NCBI GenBank assembly: GCA_000987045.1
Contig: LAKY01000053.1
Location: 38,849-102,848 of the forward strand
Direction: 5' to 3'
DNA length: 64,000 nucleotides
Source of the DNA: Clostridiales bacterium PH28_bin88
GTDB lineage: Bacteria > Bacillota > PH28-bin88
In this document: positions 1-8,411 of the stretch, piece after piece
Layout of the letters: every line of letters starts with the position of its first letter
Numbering within the stretch: the stretch's first letter is position 1
The notes under the pieces: generated by a model
Seen by the model: the letters and a program-made list of their open reading frames with translations, nothing else
Told to the model about the DNA's origin: nothing
Database searches by the model: none
Position numbers and translations under genes: made by a program

Positions 1-733
1 GCAGGTAGGAGGCGTGCAGGCCGGTGAAAAAGGCCTCCCGCCGCCAGTCATTAAGCCCCAGGAGTGAACCGATATTCACCGCCCGCATACCCGCCCGGCA
101 CCCTCGTTCGGGGGCTTCCAGCCGGTAGCGGTAGTTCTTTTTCGGTCCATTCAGGTGTACCCGGTCATAGACCTCCTCATCATAGGTCTCCTGGTAGATG
201 GTGAGGCTGTCCACCCCCGCCTGGATCAGAGAGCGGTATTCCTCCTCCTCCATGGGATAAACCTCGATCCCGATGGAAGCAAAGTAACGGCGCAGCACCC
301 TGACGCAGCCGGCAATGTAGCAGACGGGGGCGTGACGGCGGGATTCGCCGGTCAGCACCAGGATATGCCTTAGGCCCGTACCGGCGATGGCCCGGGCCTC
401 GGCCTCCACCTCCTCCAGGGTGAGGGTCTTGCGGTGCAGCCGGTTACGGGCGTTAAAGCCGCAGTAGCTGCACTGGTTGACGCAGTAGTTGGACAGGTAC
501 AGCGGGGTGTACAGCACCATCGCCCGGCCGAAGTGTTGCAGCGTCAGGCGGTGGGCCTTCTGGGCCATCTCTTCCAGCACACCTTCCGCTGCCGGAGAGA
601 GCAAGACCAAAAAGTCAGTGTGGTCAATACGCGATTTTTCCAGCGCGCCCATCACCTCATGGGGCCCAATCCGGTCGAAAAAGCTATCAAAGTCAAACCC
701 TTTAAACCGGGAATAGATATCATAAAAAGTCAT
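1..733 (-). CDS. thiH: 2-iminoacetate synthase ThiH (3' end cut by the window)
   Basis: Radical SAM enzyme that cleaves tyrosine to dehydroglycine for thiazole formation in thiamin synthesis. About 244 N-terminal residues are visible; the C-terminal third lies outside the window. The radical SAM cluster motif is [11 protein letters not shown] (CX3CX2C) near residue 85, preceded by a LYLSNYC segment typical of ThiH. The start is the ATG at 731-733, 16 bases after the thiG stop. It is the last visible gene of the thiC-thiS-thiG-thiH operon. Family assignment is secure from the motif and from synteny with thiG; I see no frame disruption in the visible part. Confidence 0.93.
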   Translation of the reverse strand, partial: MTFYDIYSRFKGFDFDSFFDRIGPHEVMGALEKSRIDHTDFLVLLSPAAEGVLEEMAQKAHRLTLQHFGRAMVLYTPLYLSNYCVNQCSYCGFNARNRLHRKTLTLEEVEAEARAIAGTGLRHILVLTGESRRHAPVCYIAGCVRVLRRYFASIGIEVYPMEEEEYRSLIQAGVDSLTIYQETYDEEVYDRVHLNGPKKNYRYRLEAPERGCRAGMRAVNIGSLLGLNDWRREAFFTGLHASYL

Positions 734-749
734 GGCTGCCCTACGCCTC

Positions 750-1523
750 CTATATGTTCCGCAAAAATCCGGTCAGGGGCGAAGAGGCTTCCGCGTACTC
801 CCTGGTTAACCCCGGCCGGGCCAGGTAAGCCTGCCTGCCGGCTTTCACCGCCATGCTGAAGGCCTCGGCCATCAGTACCGGGTCCCCGGCGGTGGCGATG
901 GCCGTGTTGACCAGCACTGCCGCGGCACCCATCTCCATGGCTTCCGCCGCCTCCGAAGGCTTGCCGATACCGGCGTCTACTATAATCGGAACCTCGATCT
1001 CGTCGATCAAGATCCGGATCAGTTCCCTGGTTTTCAGTCCCCGGTTGCTGCCTATGGGGGCACCCAGGGGCATCACCGCGGCGGCCCCCGCGTCCTGCAG
1101 CCTTTTGGCCACCATCAGGTCCGGACTCATATAGGGGAGCACCACGAAACCCTCGCGGGCCAGCACCTCGGTGGCCTTGATGGTCTCGTAGTTGTCCGGT
1201 AACAGGTACTTGTTGTCGGTGATTACCTCGATCTTCACCCAGTTGCCGCACCCCGCCGCCCTGGCGATGCGGGCGATGCGTACCGCCTCTTCCGCGTTCC
1301 TGGCGCCGGAAGTGTTGGGCAGCAAAATACAGTCCTGGGGGATGTAGTTCAGCACGTTTTCCTGCGGGGAGTCGAAATCCACCCGCCGCAAGGCCATGGT
1401 AACCACTTGGCTGCCCGAGCGTTTGATGACTTCCGGGATCATGGTTTTAGAAGGGAACTTGCCGGTCCCCAAAAGCAGCCGGTTGGCGATCTCCCGCCCG
1501 CCCAGCACCAGTTTGTCTTCCAT
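750..1523 (-). CDS. thiG: Thiazole synthase ThiG
   Basis: Makes the thiazole phosphate moiety of thiamin from 1-deoxyxylulose 5-phosphate, dehydroglycine and ThiS-thiocarboxylate. The protein is 257 residues, normal for the family, with [10 protein letters not shown] at the N-terminus, the Schiff-base lysine in WVKIEV (about residue 97) and the phosphate-binding C-terminal segments VDAGIGKPS and LVNTAIA. I chose the ATG at 1521-1523, which lies one base beyond the thiS stop; an upstream in-frame codon would overlap thiS. Cotranscribed with thiS and thiH. Confidence 0.97.
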   Translation of the reverse strand: MEDKLVLGGREIANRLLLGTGKFPSKTMIPEVIKRSGSQVVTMALRRVDFDSPQENVLNYIPQDCILLPNTSGARNAEEAVRIARIARAAGCGNWVKIEVITDNKYLLPDNYETIKATEVLAREGFVVLPYMSPDLMVAKRLQDAGAAAVMPLGAPIGSNRGLKTRELIRILIDEIEVPIIVDAGIGKPSEAAEAMEMGAAAVLVNTAIATAGDPVLMAEAFSMAVKAGRQAYLARPGLTREYAEASSPLTGFLRNI

Positions 1524-1524
1524 T

Positions 1525-1725
1525 TTAACCGCCTCCCACAAACCGCAAGATTTCCAGCCGGTCGTTTTCCTTCAGGAAGATCCTGTCCAGTTCATCCCGC
1601 GCCAGCACCCGGTCGTTCAGCATGAACACGTAGGCCTCGGGCACTAGCCCTTTACTGTGGATAAAGTCCCTCAGGGGAAGGCCCTCCGCCAGGATTTCCT
1701 CCCGCCCGTTTACTATCACCCGCAT
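1525..1725 (-). CDS. thiS: Sulfur carrier protein ThiS
   Basis: Small ubiquitin-like sulfur carrier of 66 residues, ending in Gly-Gly-Gly (VGGG), the tail that is adenylated and thiocarboxylated before donating sulfur to ThiG. The beta-grasp pattern [15 protein letters not shown] and the mid-protein NDRVLARDE are typical. A GGGGTGAGGG-type ribosome site sits just upstream of the chosen ATG (1723-1725); the longer upstream in-frame start would have no site. Directly followed by thiG. Confidence 0.94.
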   Translation of the reverse strand: MRVIVNGREEILAEGLPLRDFIHSKGLVPEAYVFMLNDRVLARDELDRIFLKENDRLEILRFVGGG

Positions 1726-1744
1726 TTCCCTCACCCCTTTGCAA

Positions 1745-1763
1745 AGCACTGTGATAAACTTCC
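1745..1763. repeat. 19-bp element shared with the leader at 16359-16377
   Basis: The 19 bases AGCACTGTGATAAACTTCC are identical at 1745-1763 and 16359-16377. In both places, read on the minus strand, they lie shortly upstream of a gene start (thiS; YeiH-type transporter). The function is unknown. It could be a remnant of a dispersed repeat or a short leader motif. Confidence 0.6.
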
Positions 1764-1776
1764 CGTAGCCTGTTCG

Positions 1777-1853
1777 GTCGTCAGGGAGCGGGATATACTA
1801 TCTTTTCTGCTTATCTCCCGACGACCGCTGACTGACGACTGATTTCCGTTCTA
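1777..1853 (-). repeat. Dispersed GTCGTC-rich intergenic repeat, copy 1
   Basis: Between thiC and thiS, the minus strand reads CAGTCGTCAGTCAGCGGTCG, then CGGGAGATAAGCAGAA, then TATATCCCGCTCCCTG and ACGACCG. The same arrangement, diverged, recurs at 34727-34855. It has partial self-complementarity (CGGTCGTC with GACGACCG). It sits inside the thi operon, so it is probably transcribed with it. Confidence 0.7.
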
Positions 1854-3146
1854 GCACTCCTGCCTGGGGCTACCCAGGTACTGGCTGACGATCTTCATGG
1901 CGCAGTACTTGCCGCACATGGTACATGCTTCTTCCGTATCCCGGTTCTTTGAACTGCGGTACTTCAAGGACCTTTCCGGGTCGATGGAGAGGGCGATCTG
2001 GGCCTCCCAGTCCAGGGCCTTCCGGGCCTCCGCCATTTTCCTGTCCCGCTCCCGGGCCCCCTTAACATTTTTCACTATATCCGCCGCGTGGGCGGCGATC
2101 TTGGCGGCTATTACGCCATCCTTTACGTCGGCGGCGTCGGGCAGCCCCAGGTGTTCCGCCGGTGTAACATAGCAGAGGAAGTCCGCCCCCGCGGCGGCAG
2201 CGATGGCTCCGCCAATGGCGGAGGTGATGTGGTCATAGCCGGGGGCGATGTCCGTTACCAGGGGACCCAGCACGTAGAAAGGAGTGCCTTGACAGAGCCG
2301 CTTCTGCAATAATATGTTGGCCTCAATTTGGTCCATGGGTACGTGGCCAGGACCTTCCACCATCACCTGCACCCCCTGTTCCCAGGCTCGCTGTACCAGC
2401 TCGCCCAGGATGATCAGTTCCTGGACCTGGGCCCGGTCGGTGGCATCCGCCAGGCACCCCGGTCGCAGGCCGTCACCCAGGCTTAGGGTAATGTCGTATT
2501 TCCTGGCGATTTCCAGCAGGCGGTCGTACTGGGTATACAGGGGGTTATCCATGTCGTGGTGCAGCATCCAGCCGGTAAGGAAGGAGCCGCCCCGGCTGAC
2601 GATATCTGTCACCCGGCCCTCCCGGGTAAGGCGCTGGATGGATTCCAGGGTCAGCCCGCAGTGCACGGTGATGAAATCCACCCCTTCCCTGGCGTGCTGC
2701 TCAATCACCCCGAAAAGGTCGTCCGCGGTCATGGCCAGCATGCTCCCTTTGCTTTCCATTGCTTCCACCGTGGCCTGGTACATGGGCACCGTGCCCACCA
2801 TCACGGGAGAACGCTCCAAAATCCTGCGGCGGGACATGTTGATGTCTCCGCCGGTGCTCAGGTCCATTACCGCGTCCGCCCCGGCCTTAACGGCGATCTC
2901 CAGCTTCACCAGTTCCTTTTCGATGTCGGGGTAGGCCTCGCTGGTGCCGATGTTGGCGTTTACTTTGGTGGCCAGCCCCTTGCCGATGCCCGCTGCCCGT
3001 CGCTGTCTTACGGGGTTGTACGGGATCACCGCCTCCCCTGCGGCCACCGATGCCAGCAATGCCTCGGCCGCTACCCCTTCGGCTTCGGCCACCGCCCGCA
3101 TCTCCGGCGTGATGATCCCTTTCCTTGCCTGTTCCAGTTGAGTCAT
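1851..3146 (-). CDS. thiC: Phosphomethylpyrimidine synthase ThiC
   Basis: Non-canonical radical SAM enzyme converting aminoimidazole ribotide to hydroxymethylpyrimidine phosphate. The protein is 431 residues, the short form usual in anaerobes. The C-terminal cluster motif is CTMCGKYC (CX2CX3C as read here), followed by AMKI. Core segments [13 protein letters not shown] ([13 protein letters not shown]), DLSTGGD and EGPGHVPMD are present. The ATG at 3144-3146 is supported by AGGAGG eight bases upstream. The frame stays open further upstream through a dispersed repeat, but that extension has no family similarity. First structural gene behind the TPP riboswitch. Confidence 0.97.
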   Translation of the reverse strand: MTQLEQARKGIITPEMRAVAEAEGVAAEALLASVAAGEAVIPYNPVRQRRAAGIGKGLATKVNANIGTSEAYPDIEKELVKLEIAVKAGADAVMDLSTGGDINMSRRRILERSPVMVGTVPMYQATVEAMESKGSMLAMTADDLFGVIEQHAREGVDFITVHCGLTLESIQRLTREGRVTDIVSRGGSFLTGWMLHHDMDNPLYTQYDRLLEIARKYDITLSLGDGLRPGCLADATDRAQVQELIILGELVQRAWEQGVQVMVEGPGHVPMDQIEANILLQKRLCQGTPFYVLGPLVTDIAPGYDHITSAIGGAIAAAAGADFLCYVTPAEHLGLPDAADVKDGVIAAKIAAHAADIVKNVKGARERDRKMAEARKALDWEAQIALSIDPERSLKYRSSKNRDTEEACTMCGKYCAMKIVSQYLGSPRQEC

Positions 3147-3189
3147 CTCTTCGCCTCCTGCCCATTTTGTTCTTTTTGGGGGACCGCGG

Positions 3190-3372
3190 GCAACCAATAA
3201 AGAAAACTTGGCTTGCGCCAAGCCTTCAGGCGCAGGTATAGAAAACTTGACTTGTGCCGAGCGTAAGCGACGGCAGAAGTCAAAGTTGCACTTATGCCGC
3301 CACAAAGGAATACCCAATTTCTAGGTGCGGAAGCCTTAGTACTTATGCCACAGAAAGTTATACTTTCTGACG
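3190..3372 (-). repeat. Dispersed palindrome-headed repeat (family R1), copy 1
   Basis: Read on the minus strand it opens with the palindrome CAGAAAGT-ATA-ACTTTCTG, then GGCATAAGTACTAAGGCTTC, and ends with GCGCAAGCCAAGTTTTCTTT. Compared with the copies at 12929-13016 and 25114-25277 it has an inner extra segment with a second GGCATAAGTGCAACTT. It separates the riboswitch terminator from thiC, so it forms part of the thiC 5' leader. Confidence 0.8.
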
Positions 3373-3376
3373 GTAC

Positions 3377-3414
3377 AAAAAAACCGCGCCCAGCTTCTGG
3401 TTGGACTGCGGTTT
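3377..3414 (-). terminator. Riboswitch-controlled intrinsic terminator before thiC
   Basis: On the minus strand AAACCGC and GCGGTTT form a stem around a roughly 20-base loop that can itself pair, followed by a run of T. It lies directly downstream of the TPP aptamer, the usual position of the expression platform. This suggests control of thiC by transcription attenuation. Confidence 0.8.
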
Positions 3415-3424
3415 ATAAGCCTTC

Positions 3425-3515
3425 AGTACACTTCCCTCCGCTGGTATTACCCAGATCAGGTTCGAGGGTTGAAAAGCCCGCGCTTTTCTCTCAGCCGTCA
3501 CGGCACCCCTAGTGG
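3425..3515 (-). promoter_or_regulatory. TPP riboswitch (thi box) controlling thiCSGH
   Basis: The minus strand carries the hallmark thi-box elements in order: AGGGGTGCC, GGCTGAGAG, ACCCTCGAACCTGATCTGG and GTAATACCAGCGGAGGGA. The T-loop segments CTGAGA and CCTGATCTGGGTAAT match the TPP aptamer consensus. A variable helix of C/G bases lies between them. The terminator at 3377-3414 follows, then the R1 repeat and thiC. Confidence 0.95.
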
Positions 3516-3700
3516 AAAAGACTATGCTGTTGTCATCTACAGTATATTTCTTCCGAAAAGTTTTATCAATAGAATTTTGCCTGAATTGGATAGTCATGCC
3601 CTGGGAAGTCTGATTTATTTAATAGGTGTTGCGGTGATTATACAGTTTTCATTAACAACCCGCAGGAGAGTGGCGGCGGATGGTGCGGATTGGCTTGCGA

Positions 3701-5092
3701 TCACCTGTTGAGAAAATCCAAGGGGTTGCGGAACTCTCCGTTGACTTTGACTTCGAAGTCCAGGTGAGAGCCAGTGCTGCGTCCCGTGTTACCCACGAGG
3801 CCGATGAGTTGGCTGCGGGAGACTTTATCTCCCACACTGACCTTGTAACCGGAAAGGTGGTTGTAGGCGGTCTCCAGGCCGTCACCGTGGTCAATCACAA
3901 TCCGCTTGCCATAGTTCCCTTTGGTCCCCACAAAGGTGACTACCCCGCTTTCGGCTGCAAATACCGGGTCACCGGTGACCCCGTCAATATCAAGCCCGGT
4001 GTGAAATTCTGTCTTCTTACTATAAGGTGACTTGCGGTATCCGAAGGGCGAAGTAATGGCACCCCGGAGAGGCCAAGACAGCTGCCCGGAACCCCCTCCG
4101 CCGCGAGATGCCACCATGACCTTGCTCCCGCGGGCTACTACCTGGGTTACCGGTTCCGCCAGGACCTTCTCGGACAGGATGTCTTTCGAAAGGCGGATCC
4201 CGTTCCGTTCCACTACACGGTACTGGACCTCTTTTTGCCCTTCCCTGCCCTTCTGTTCAACCCGCTGCTGCCCGCGCCAGAGATTGGCATCGTTCTTTAC
4301 CTTAATGGGATAGGGTATGTACTCGGTGATTGTCCTCCGGTAAGACACCGCTACGTGCACCTGGGGATCCGGTTTGACCAGGTTAAGTTCCTGGCCGATA
4401 GAGAGCTTATCGGAAGTAAGCTGGGGGTTGGCGTCCAGCAGGCCTTGCACCTGCATGTTCTGGTTCTTGGCGATGGCCCACAGGGAGTCGCCGGACTTGA
4501 CGGTATATTTCTCCACCCTGGTTGTCCCGTTGAGCAGGGTTTCCACGGCGGCATCAGCACCCTTAATTTCCGTAAGGGCGGCCTCCCGGGAAACCAGTGT
4601 GACCTCTTCTTCCAAGTCCAGCTTGTCAAGGATGATCCCTTCGATCTCCGGCCTGAACTTTTCTTTCAGTTGTTCAATCACCTGTCTGCCCGTTGTTTCG
4701 TCTGCCACCACCAGTTTTACTTCGCCATTGACCGCGATACCTGTAGCGTCGGAGACAAACTCCAGCTTGTCCGCCAGAACCTCCCGCAACACCACCGGGG
4801 TTGACGGCTCACCCTGCTCCGCCCTGATAGGACGGAAGCTAAGCTCTCCCCGGTACCTCACTTCACGGCCTGTGGAGGCAGCTTTTTCCTCCACCAGTTG
4901 CTGTAATACCTGCTCTGCTTCCTGGCGGTTTTCCACCACCGCCACCTGCCTGCCGTCCAGCAATACCGCATAGGCGTTGGCGCGGGTAGACCATAACCAG
5001 CCGGAACCAACCGTCATCGAGAAGATAACCGCAGCCGCTACTGCGACGCGGGGCGATTTCAACTTACCCATGTTCAGCTTGTACCCAACCAT
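3701..5092 (-). CDS. Membrane-anchored LysM-G5-M23 family peptidase, paralogue 1
   Basis: Predicted cell-wall endopeptidase of 463 residues. Order: one N-terminal membrane segment (about residues 12-35), a linker with a NAYAVLLDG strand repeat, a LysM peptidoglycan-binding domain (VEKYTVKSGDSLWAIAK, about 190-235), a G5 domain (about 245-325) and a C-terminal M23 domain (about 350-463). The M23 domain has HTGLD, but the usual HxH zinc motif reads HLD (SHLDFEV), so one normal ligand is replaced by Asp. I chose ATG 5090-5092, preceded by GGAAGGGGGGACC; the frame is open further upstream. The paralogue at 6847-8283 has an intact HLH. It is therefore either an active variant or a degenerate regulator. 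Confidence 0.9.
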   Translation of the reverse strand: MVGYKLNMGKLKSPRVAVAAAVIFSMTVGSGWLWSTRANAYAVLLDGRQVAVVENRQEAEQVLQQLVEEKAASTGREVRYRGELSFRPIRAEQGEPSTPVVLREVLADKLEFVSDATGIAVNGEVKLVVADETTGRQVIEQLKEKFRPEIEGIILDKLDLEEEVTLVSREAALTEIKGADAAVETLLNGTTRVEKYTVKSGDSLWAIAKNQNMQVQGLLDANPQLTSDKLSIGQELNLVKPDPQVHVAVSYRRTITEYIPYPIKVKNDANLWRGQQRVEQKGREGQKEVQYRVVERNGIRLSKDILSEKVLAEPVTQVVARGSKVMVASRGGGGSGQLSWPLRGAITSPFGYRKSPYSKKTEFHTGLDIDGVTGDPVFAAESGVVTFVGTKGNYGKRIVIDHGDGLETAYNHLSGYKVSVGDKVSRSQLIGLVGNTGRSTGSHLDFEVKVNGEFRNPLDFLNR

Positions 5093-5259
5093 GAGGTCCC
5101 CCCTTCCAGAACATATCCGGCGATGGAAAACTGGCTTACATTTACCGCCGCAAGCCAGCATATCCAAATAATATCATACGTGTTTTTGCCGCAAGGATCA
5201 AGGGGGTGATTAAAAAGTTCATAAATTGCTCAAATTTAAGCCAGAATAAGGCAATAATG

Positions 5260-5287
5260 AACGGCAGCTATATAATAGGCTGCCATT
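5260..5287 (-). terminator. Possible terminator after trxB
   Basis: GGCAGC and GCTGCC form a six-base stem around an AT-only loop just past the trxB stop. The following bases (GTTCATTATT) are only moderately T-rich, so the call is tentative. Confidence 0.4.
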
Positions 5288-5298
5288 CGCCTTAGATT

Positions 5299-6216
5299 TC
5301 AACCTTGCTCTGCCAGGTAACGCTCGGCCGACATGGCGGCCAGTGCCCCGTCGCCAACTGCCGTGGCGACCTGTCTCAGGAATTTTTCACGGACGTCCCC
5401 GGCGACGAATACACCCGGGATCGAGGTCCCCAGGGTATCGTTGGCCACCACGTAACCTTTTTCGTTCAGGGTGACGGCGTTCCCCAGGAAGTCGGTGTTG
5501 GGAATGGTGCCGGTGAAGACAAACACCCCGTCAATATCTTCTTCCCAGACCTCACCGGTCTTGACATTTTTCAGCCTGACCTTCCGGACAAGCTGTTCTC
5601 CCAGGATGTCGTCCACCACGGTATTCCAGCGAAAAGCCATTTTTTCGTTGGCCCTGGCCCGGTCCTGCAGCACCCTGGCCGCCCGCAACTGGTCACGACG
5701 GTGCACCAGTACCACCTGGCTGGCAAACTTGGTCAGGAAAATGCCTTCTTCCACCGCGGCATCTCCCCCGCCTACGACCACCACCCGTTTGCCCCGGAAA
5801 AAAGCCCCATCGCAGGTGGCGCAGTAGGAAACCCCCCTGCCCCTGAATTTAAATTCCCCCGGCACATCCAGGTTCCGTGGCCGGGTCCCGCTGGCGATGA
5901 TCACCGCCCGGCTCCGATGTTCTCCCCGGTCGGTCACTACCACCTTTTCCGGTCTCGAGAAATCAACCCGCTGGACCCCTTCCCACCGGATTTCCAGGCC
6001 GAACCGGGTAGCCTGGGCCACAAACCTCTCCATCAACTCCGGTCCCCCGATGCCTTCGGGGAAGCCCGGGTAGTTTTCAATCACGTCGGTAGTCGCTGCC
6101 TGCCCGCCGGGCCCCGCCATGTCCAGCAGCAGCGTCTTTAACCCGCTCCGGGCTCCGTATAGCCCTGCAGTCAGTCCGGCTGGTCCAGCTCCGATAATCA
6201 GCAAATCCCAAACCAT
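5299..6216 (-). CDS. trxB: Thioredoxin-disulfide reductase
   Basis: FAD flavoenzyme passing electrons from NADPH to thioredoxin. The 305 residues fit the low-molecular-weight bacterial type. The N-terminal FAD site is GAGPAGLTAGLYGARSG, the redox-active dithiol is CATC within SYCATCDGAFF (about residue 130), the NADPH fold has GGGDAAVEEG, and the C-terminal FAD motif is GVFVAGDV. It follows the CoA-binding gene by one base (that gene ends at 6218), so the two are cotranscribed. No thioredoxin gene is adjacent. Confidence 0.95.
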   Translation of the reverse strand: MVWDLLIIGAGPAGLTAGLYGARSGLKTLLLDMAGPGGQAATTDVIENYPGFPEGIGGPELMERFVAQATRFGLEIRWEGVQRVDFSRPEKVVVTDRGEHRSRAVIIASGTRPRNLDVPGEFKFRGRGVSYCATCDGAFFRGKRVVVVGGGDAAVEEGIFLTKFASQVVLVHRRDQLRAARVLQDRARANEKMAFRWNTVVDDILGEQLVRKVRLKNVKTGEVWEEDIDGVFVFTGTIPNTDFLGNAVTLNEKGYVVANDTLGTSIPGVFVAGDVREKFLRQVATAVGDGALAAMSAERYLAEQG

Positions 6217-6217
6217 C

Positions 6218-6613
6218 TTAGTGCCTTCCCCCCGCCCATTTTCCGTGTTCTACCATGATACACCGGTTCATGATCACTTCAAGGCCTGCCTCCCGGGCCC
6301 TGGCTGCAGCCTCCTCATTGATCACGCGAAGCTGCATCCACACAACTTTTGCTCCCCGTTTGATGGCCTGCTCCACGATGGGTTCTACCTGGTCGGACCT
6401 CCGGAAGATGTCCACCACATCCACAGGAATTCCTTCCGGGATGCTCAACAGGTCGGGATAACACGTCTCCCCCAGCACCTCCTGAAGGTTGGGGTTTACC
6501 GGGATCACCCGGTAACCTTCCTCCTGCAGGTACCGGGCCACCCGGTGGCTGTCCCGCTCAGGATTATCGGAAATGCCGACCACCGCGATGTTCTTGACCT
6601 GGGTGAAATCCAT
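6218..6613 (-). CDS. CoA-binding domain protein (YccU family)
   Basis: Protein of 131 residues consisting of one Rossmann-like CoA-binding domain. The hallmark NIAVVGISDNPERDSHRVA near the N-terminus, then YRVIPVNPN, IPVDVVDIFRRSD and VVWMQLRVINEEA match the family of stand-alone CoA-binding proteins. The cellular role of this family is not established. Just upstream of trxB, with which it probably forms a two-gene operon. Confidence 0.9.
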   Translation of the reverse strand: MDFTQVKNIAVVGISDNPERDSHRVARYLQEEGYRVIPVNPNLQEVLGETCYPDLLSIPEGIPVDVVDIFRRSDQVEPIVEQAIKRGAKVVWMQLRVINEEAAARAREAGLEVIMNRCIMVEHGKWAGGRH

Positions 6614-6638
6614 TTACAACCACATCCTTTCCGTACAG

Positions 6639-6672
6639 GAGGCTGGAAGCTGGAGGCAAGAGGCAAGATGGC
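6639..6672. repeat. Short degenerate purine-rich repeat
   Basis: A GGAAGCTGGAGGCAAGAGGC run made of imperfect 7-8 base steps lies in the gap 6614-6846 upstream of the CoA-binding gene, next to a small hairpin GGAATTGG-CTGCG-CCAATTCC. No gene is seen in this gap. Confidence 0.45.
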
Positions 6673-6846
6673 CTGAGGGAATTGGCTGCGCCAATTCCAT
6701 TTACTATTCCTGTTTCGTGATTCCTGTCCCTTGCTTCCCCCCAGATACCTCCCTTACAATACTATAACTGTATATTGGTTTCGCTGTCAATATATAATGT
6801 AAAATCCTTACGGCTTGTCCGCAAAGATTTCAGCGCAGGGAGTCAT

Positions 6847-8283
6847 CTACCTCCCCAGGTAATCCAGAGGGTTACGGAAATTTCCCTCCACTATTACTTC
6901 AAAATGCAGGTGGGAACCGGTGCTGCGCCCGGTGCTCCCCACCAGGCCGATGATGTCTCCCCGGGATACCCGCTGGCCCTCACTCACCCTGTAACCGGAC
7001 AAATGGCTGTATGTGGTGACCATGCCGTCACCGTGGTCAATGACAACCTGCTTACCGTAGGTACCCCGCGATCCGGTGAAAGTCACCAGCCCCTCTTCAG
7101 CGGCAATAACTGGTTCTCCCATTACCCCGTCCAGGTCCAGCCCGGTATGAAACTCTCCCCCGCGGGGACCAAAAGGCGACGTAATTGAACCGCGGATGGG
7201 CCATCCCAGCGTACCGGAGCCGCCACCGTCGCGGGAAGCCAGCATCATTTTGGTACCCCGGGACACCACTTTTTCCACGGGTTGGGCCAGTACCTTCTCT
7301 TCCAGGACTTCCTTGACCAGCCGGATACCGTTCCGCTCTACTACCCGGTAAAGGACTTCCTTTTCCCCTTCCCTGCCCCGCTGCAGGACCCGCTCCTGCC
7401 CCCGCCACAGGTTAGCGTCGTAATTGACCCTGACGGGGTAGGGCTCATATTCGCTAACCGTCTGCCGGTAGGAAGCTACTACGTGCACCAGGGGTTCCGG
7501 CTTAACCAGGTTCAGTACCTGGCCGATCCTCAAGACGTCGGACGTAATCCGCGGGTTGGCGTCCATCAGGTCTTTTACCGACAGGTTATTGCTTTCAGCA
7601 ATGCTCCAAAGGGACTCCCCCGGCCGGACGGTATGTGTCTCAGTTTTAACCGTCTCGTTGACCAGGAACCCGACCGCCTCCTCGATGCCTTTAACCTGCG
7701 CGGGGTCAATTTCCTGGGAGGTAAAAGTGACGTTCTCTTCAAATTCCAGGCTGTCAAGGGTGATCCCTTCACCCCGGGGCCTGTACATCTCTTTAAGGCG
7801 CTCAACGATTTGATGGGCAGACTCTTCGTCAGCCACCCAGAGCTTAGTGTCCCCGTTTATGGCGAGGCCGGCGCCCTGAACGAAAAAGCTCAGTTTACTC
7901 GCCAGGATTCCCTTCATGTCTTCCTCGGCATCAAGCTCACCATCGCCGGCTCTTACCGGCTTAAGTTTGATTTCTTCCCGGTATTGCACTTCCTTAGGGA
8001 CAGAAACACTCTTTTCCGCCAGCAGTGACTGCAGGGCCTGCTCCGCTACCCAGGATTGGGCCACTATGGCCACCCGCTCTCCATTGACCAGCACCGCATA
8101 AGCATTGGCCCGGCCGTACCAGGCAAGCCCGATCAAAACCAGCAGCGAAACCACCAGTCCCGCTACCAACAGCAGCCGGGGGGACTTCCAGCCCCTTTGC
8201 TCCAGACAAACCCGGACCCGGAATTTCCACAAAATCACTCGAATCTTCAATCCAATCCACCGCTGCTCCGGTGCAACGAACAT
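6847..8283 (-). CDS. Membrane-anchored LysM-G5-M23 family peptidase, paralogue 2
   Basis: Paralogue of the protein at 3701-5092 with the same domain order over 478 residues: basic N-terminus, membrane helix (about 35-57), NAYAVLVNGERVAIV strand, LysM (HTVRPGESLWSIAESNN, about 215-260), G5 (about 265-345) and M23 (about 370-478). The zinc motifs are complete: HTGLD near residue 376 and HLHF near 459, so it should be an active D,L- or glycyl-type endopeptidase. The start ATG at 8283 follows GGGGGGGAGAG. The pair arose by duplication and now flanks the trxB/CoA-binding operon. Confidence 0.92.
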   Translation of the reverse strand: MFVAPEQRWIGLKIRVILWKFRVRVCLEQRGWKSPRLLLVAGLVVSLLVLIGLAWYGRANAYAVLVNGERVAIVAQSWVAEQALQSLLAEKSVSVPKEVQYREEIKLKPVRAGDGELDAEEDMKGILASKLSFFVQGAGLAINGDTKLWVADEESAHQIVERLKEMYRPRGEGITLDSLEFEENVTFTSQEIDPAQVKGIEEAVGFLVNETVKTETHTVRPGESLWSIAESNNLSVKDLMDANPRITSDVLRIGQVLNLVKPEPLVHVVASYRQTVSEYEPYPVRVNYDANLWRGQERVLQRGREGEKEVLYRVVERNGIRLVKEVLEEKVLAQPVEKVVSRGTKMMLASRDGGGSGTLGWPIRGSITSPFGPRGGEFHTGLDLDGVMGEPVIAAEEGLVTFTGSRGTYGKQVVIDHGDGMVTTYSHLSGYRVSEGQRVSRGDIIGLVGSTGRSTGSHLHFEVIVEGNFRNPLDYLGR

Positions 8284-8411
8284 CTCTCCCCCCCCTTCTG
8301 CCCCTGTAATAGTATATGCAATCCGGGAGGCCTGGCAAGCTTGTCCGTAATTGTTACTTTATTCCATACAACCGGAACGGTAACTTTATTATGCCACAGA
8401 ACGTAGACGGG

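Noticed and set aside
3147..3317. 57-residue N-terminal extension of ThiC
   Set aside because: It translates the R1 repeat; the strong AGGAGG at the internal ATG and normal family length favour the shorter protein.
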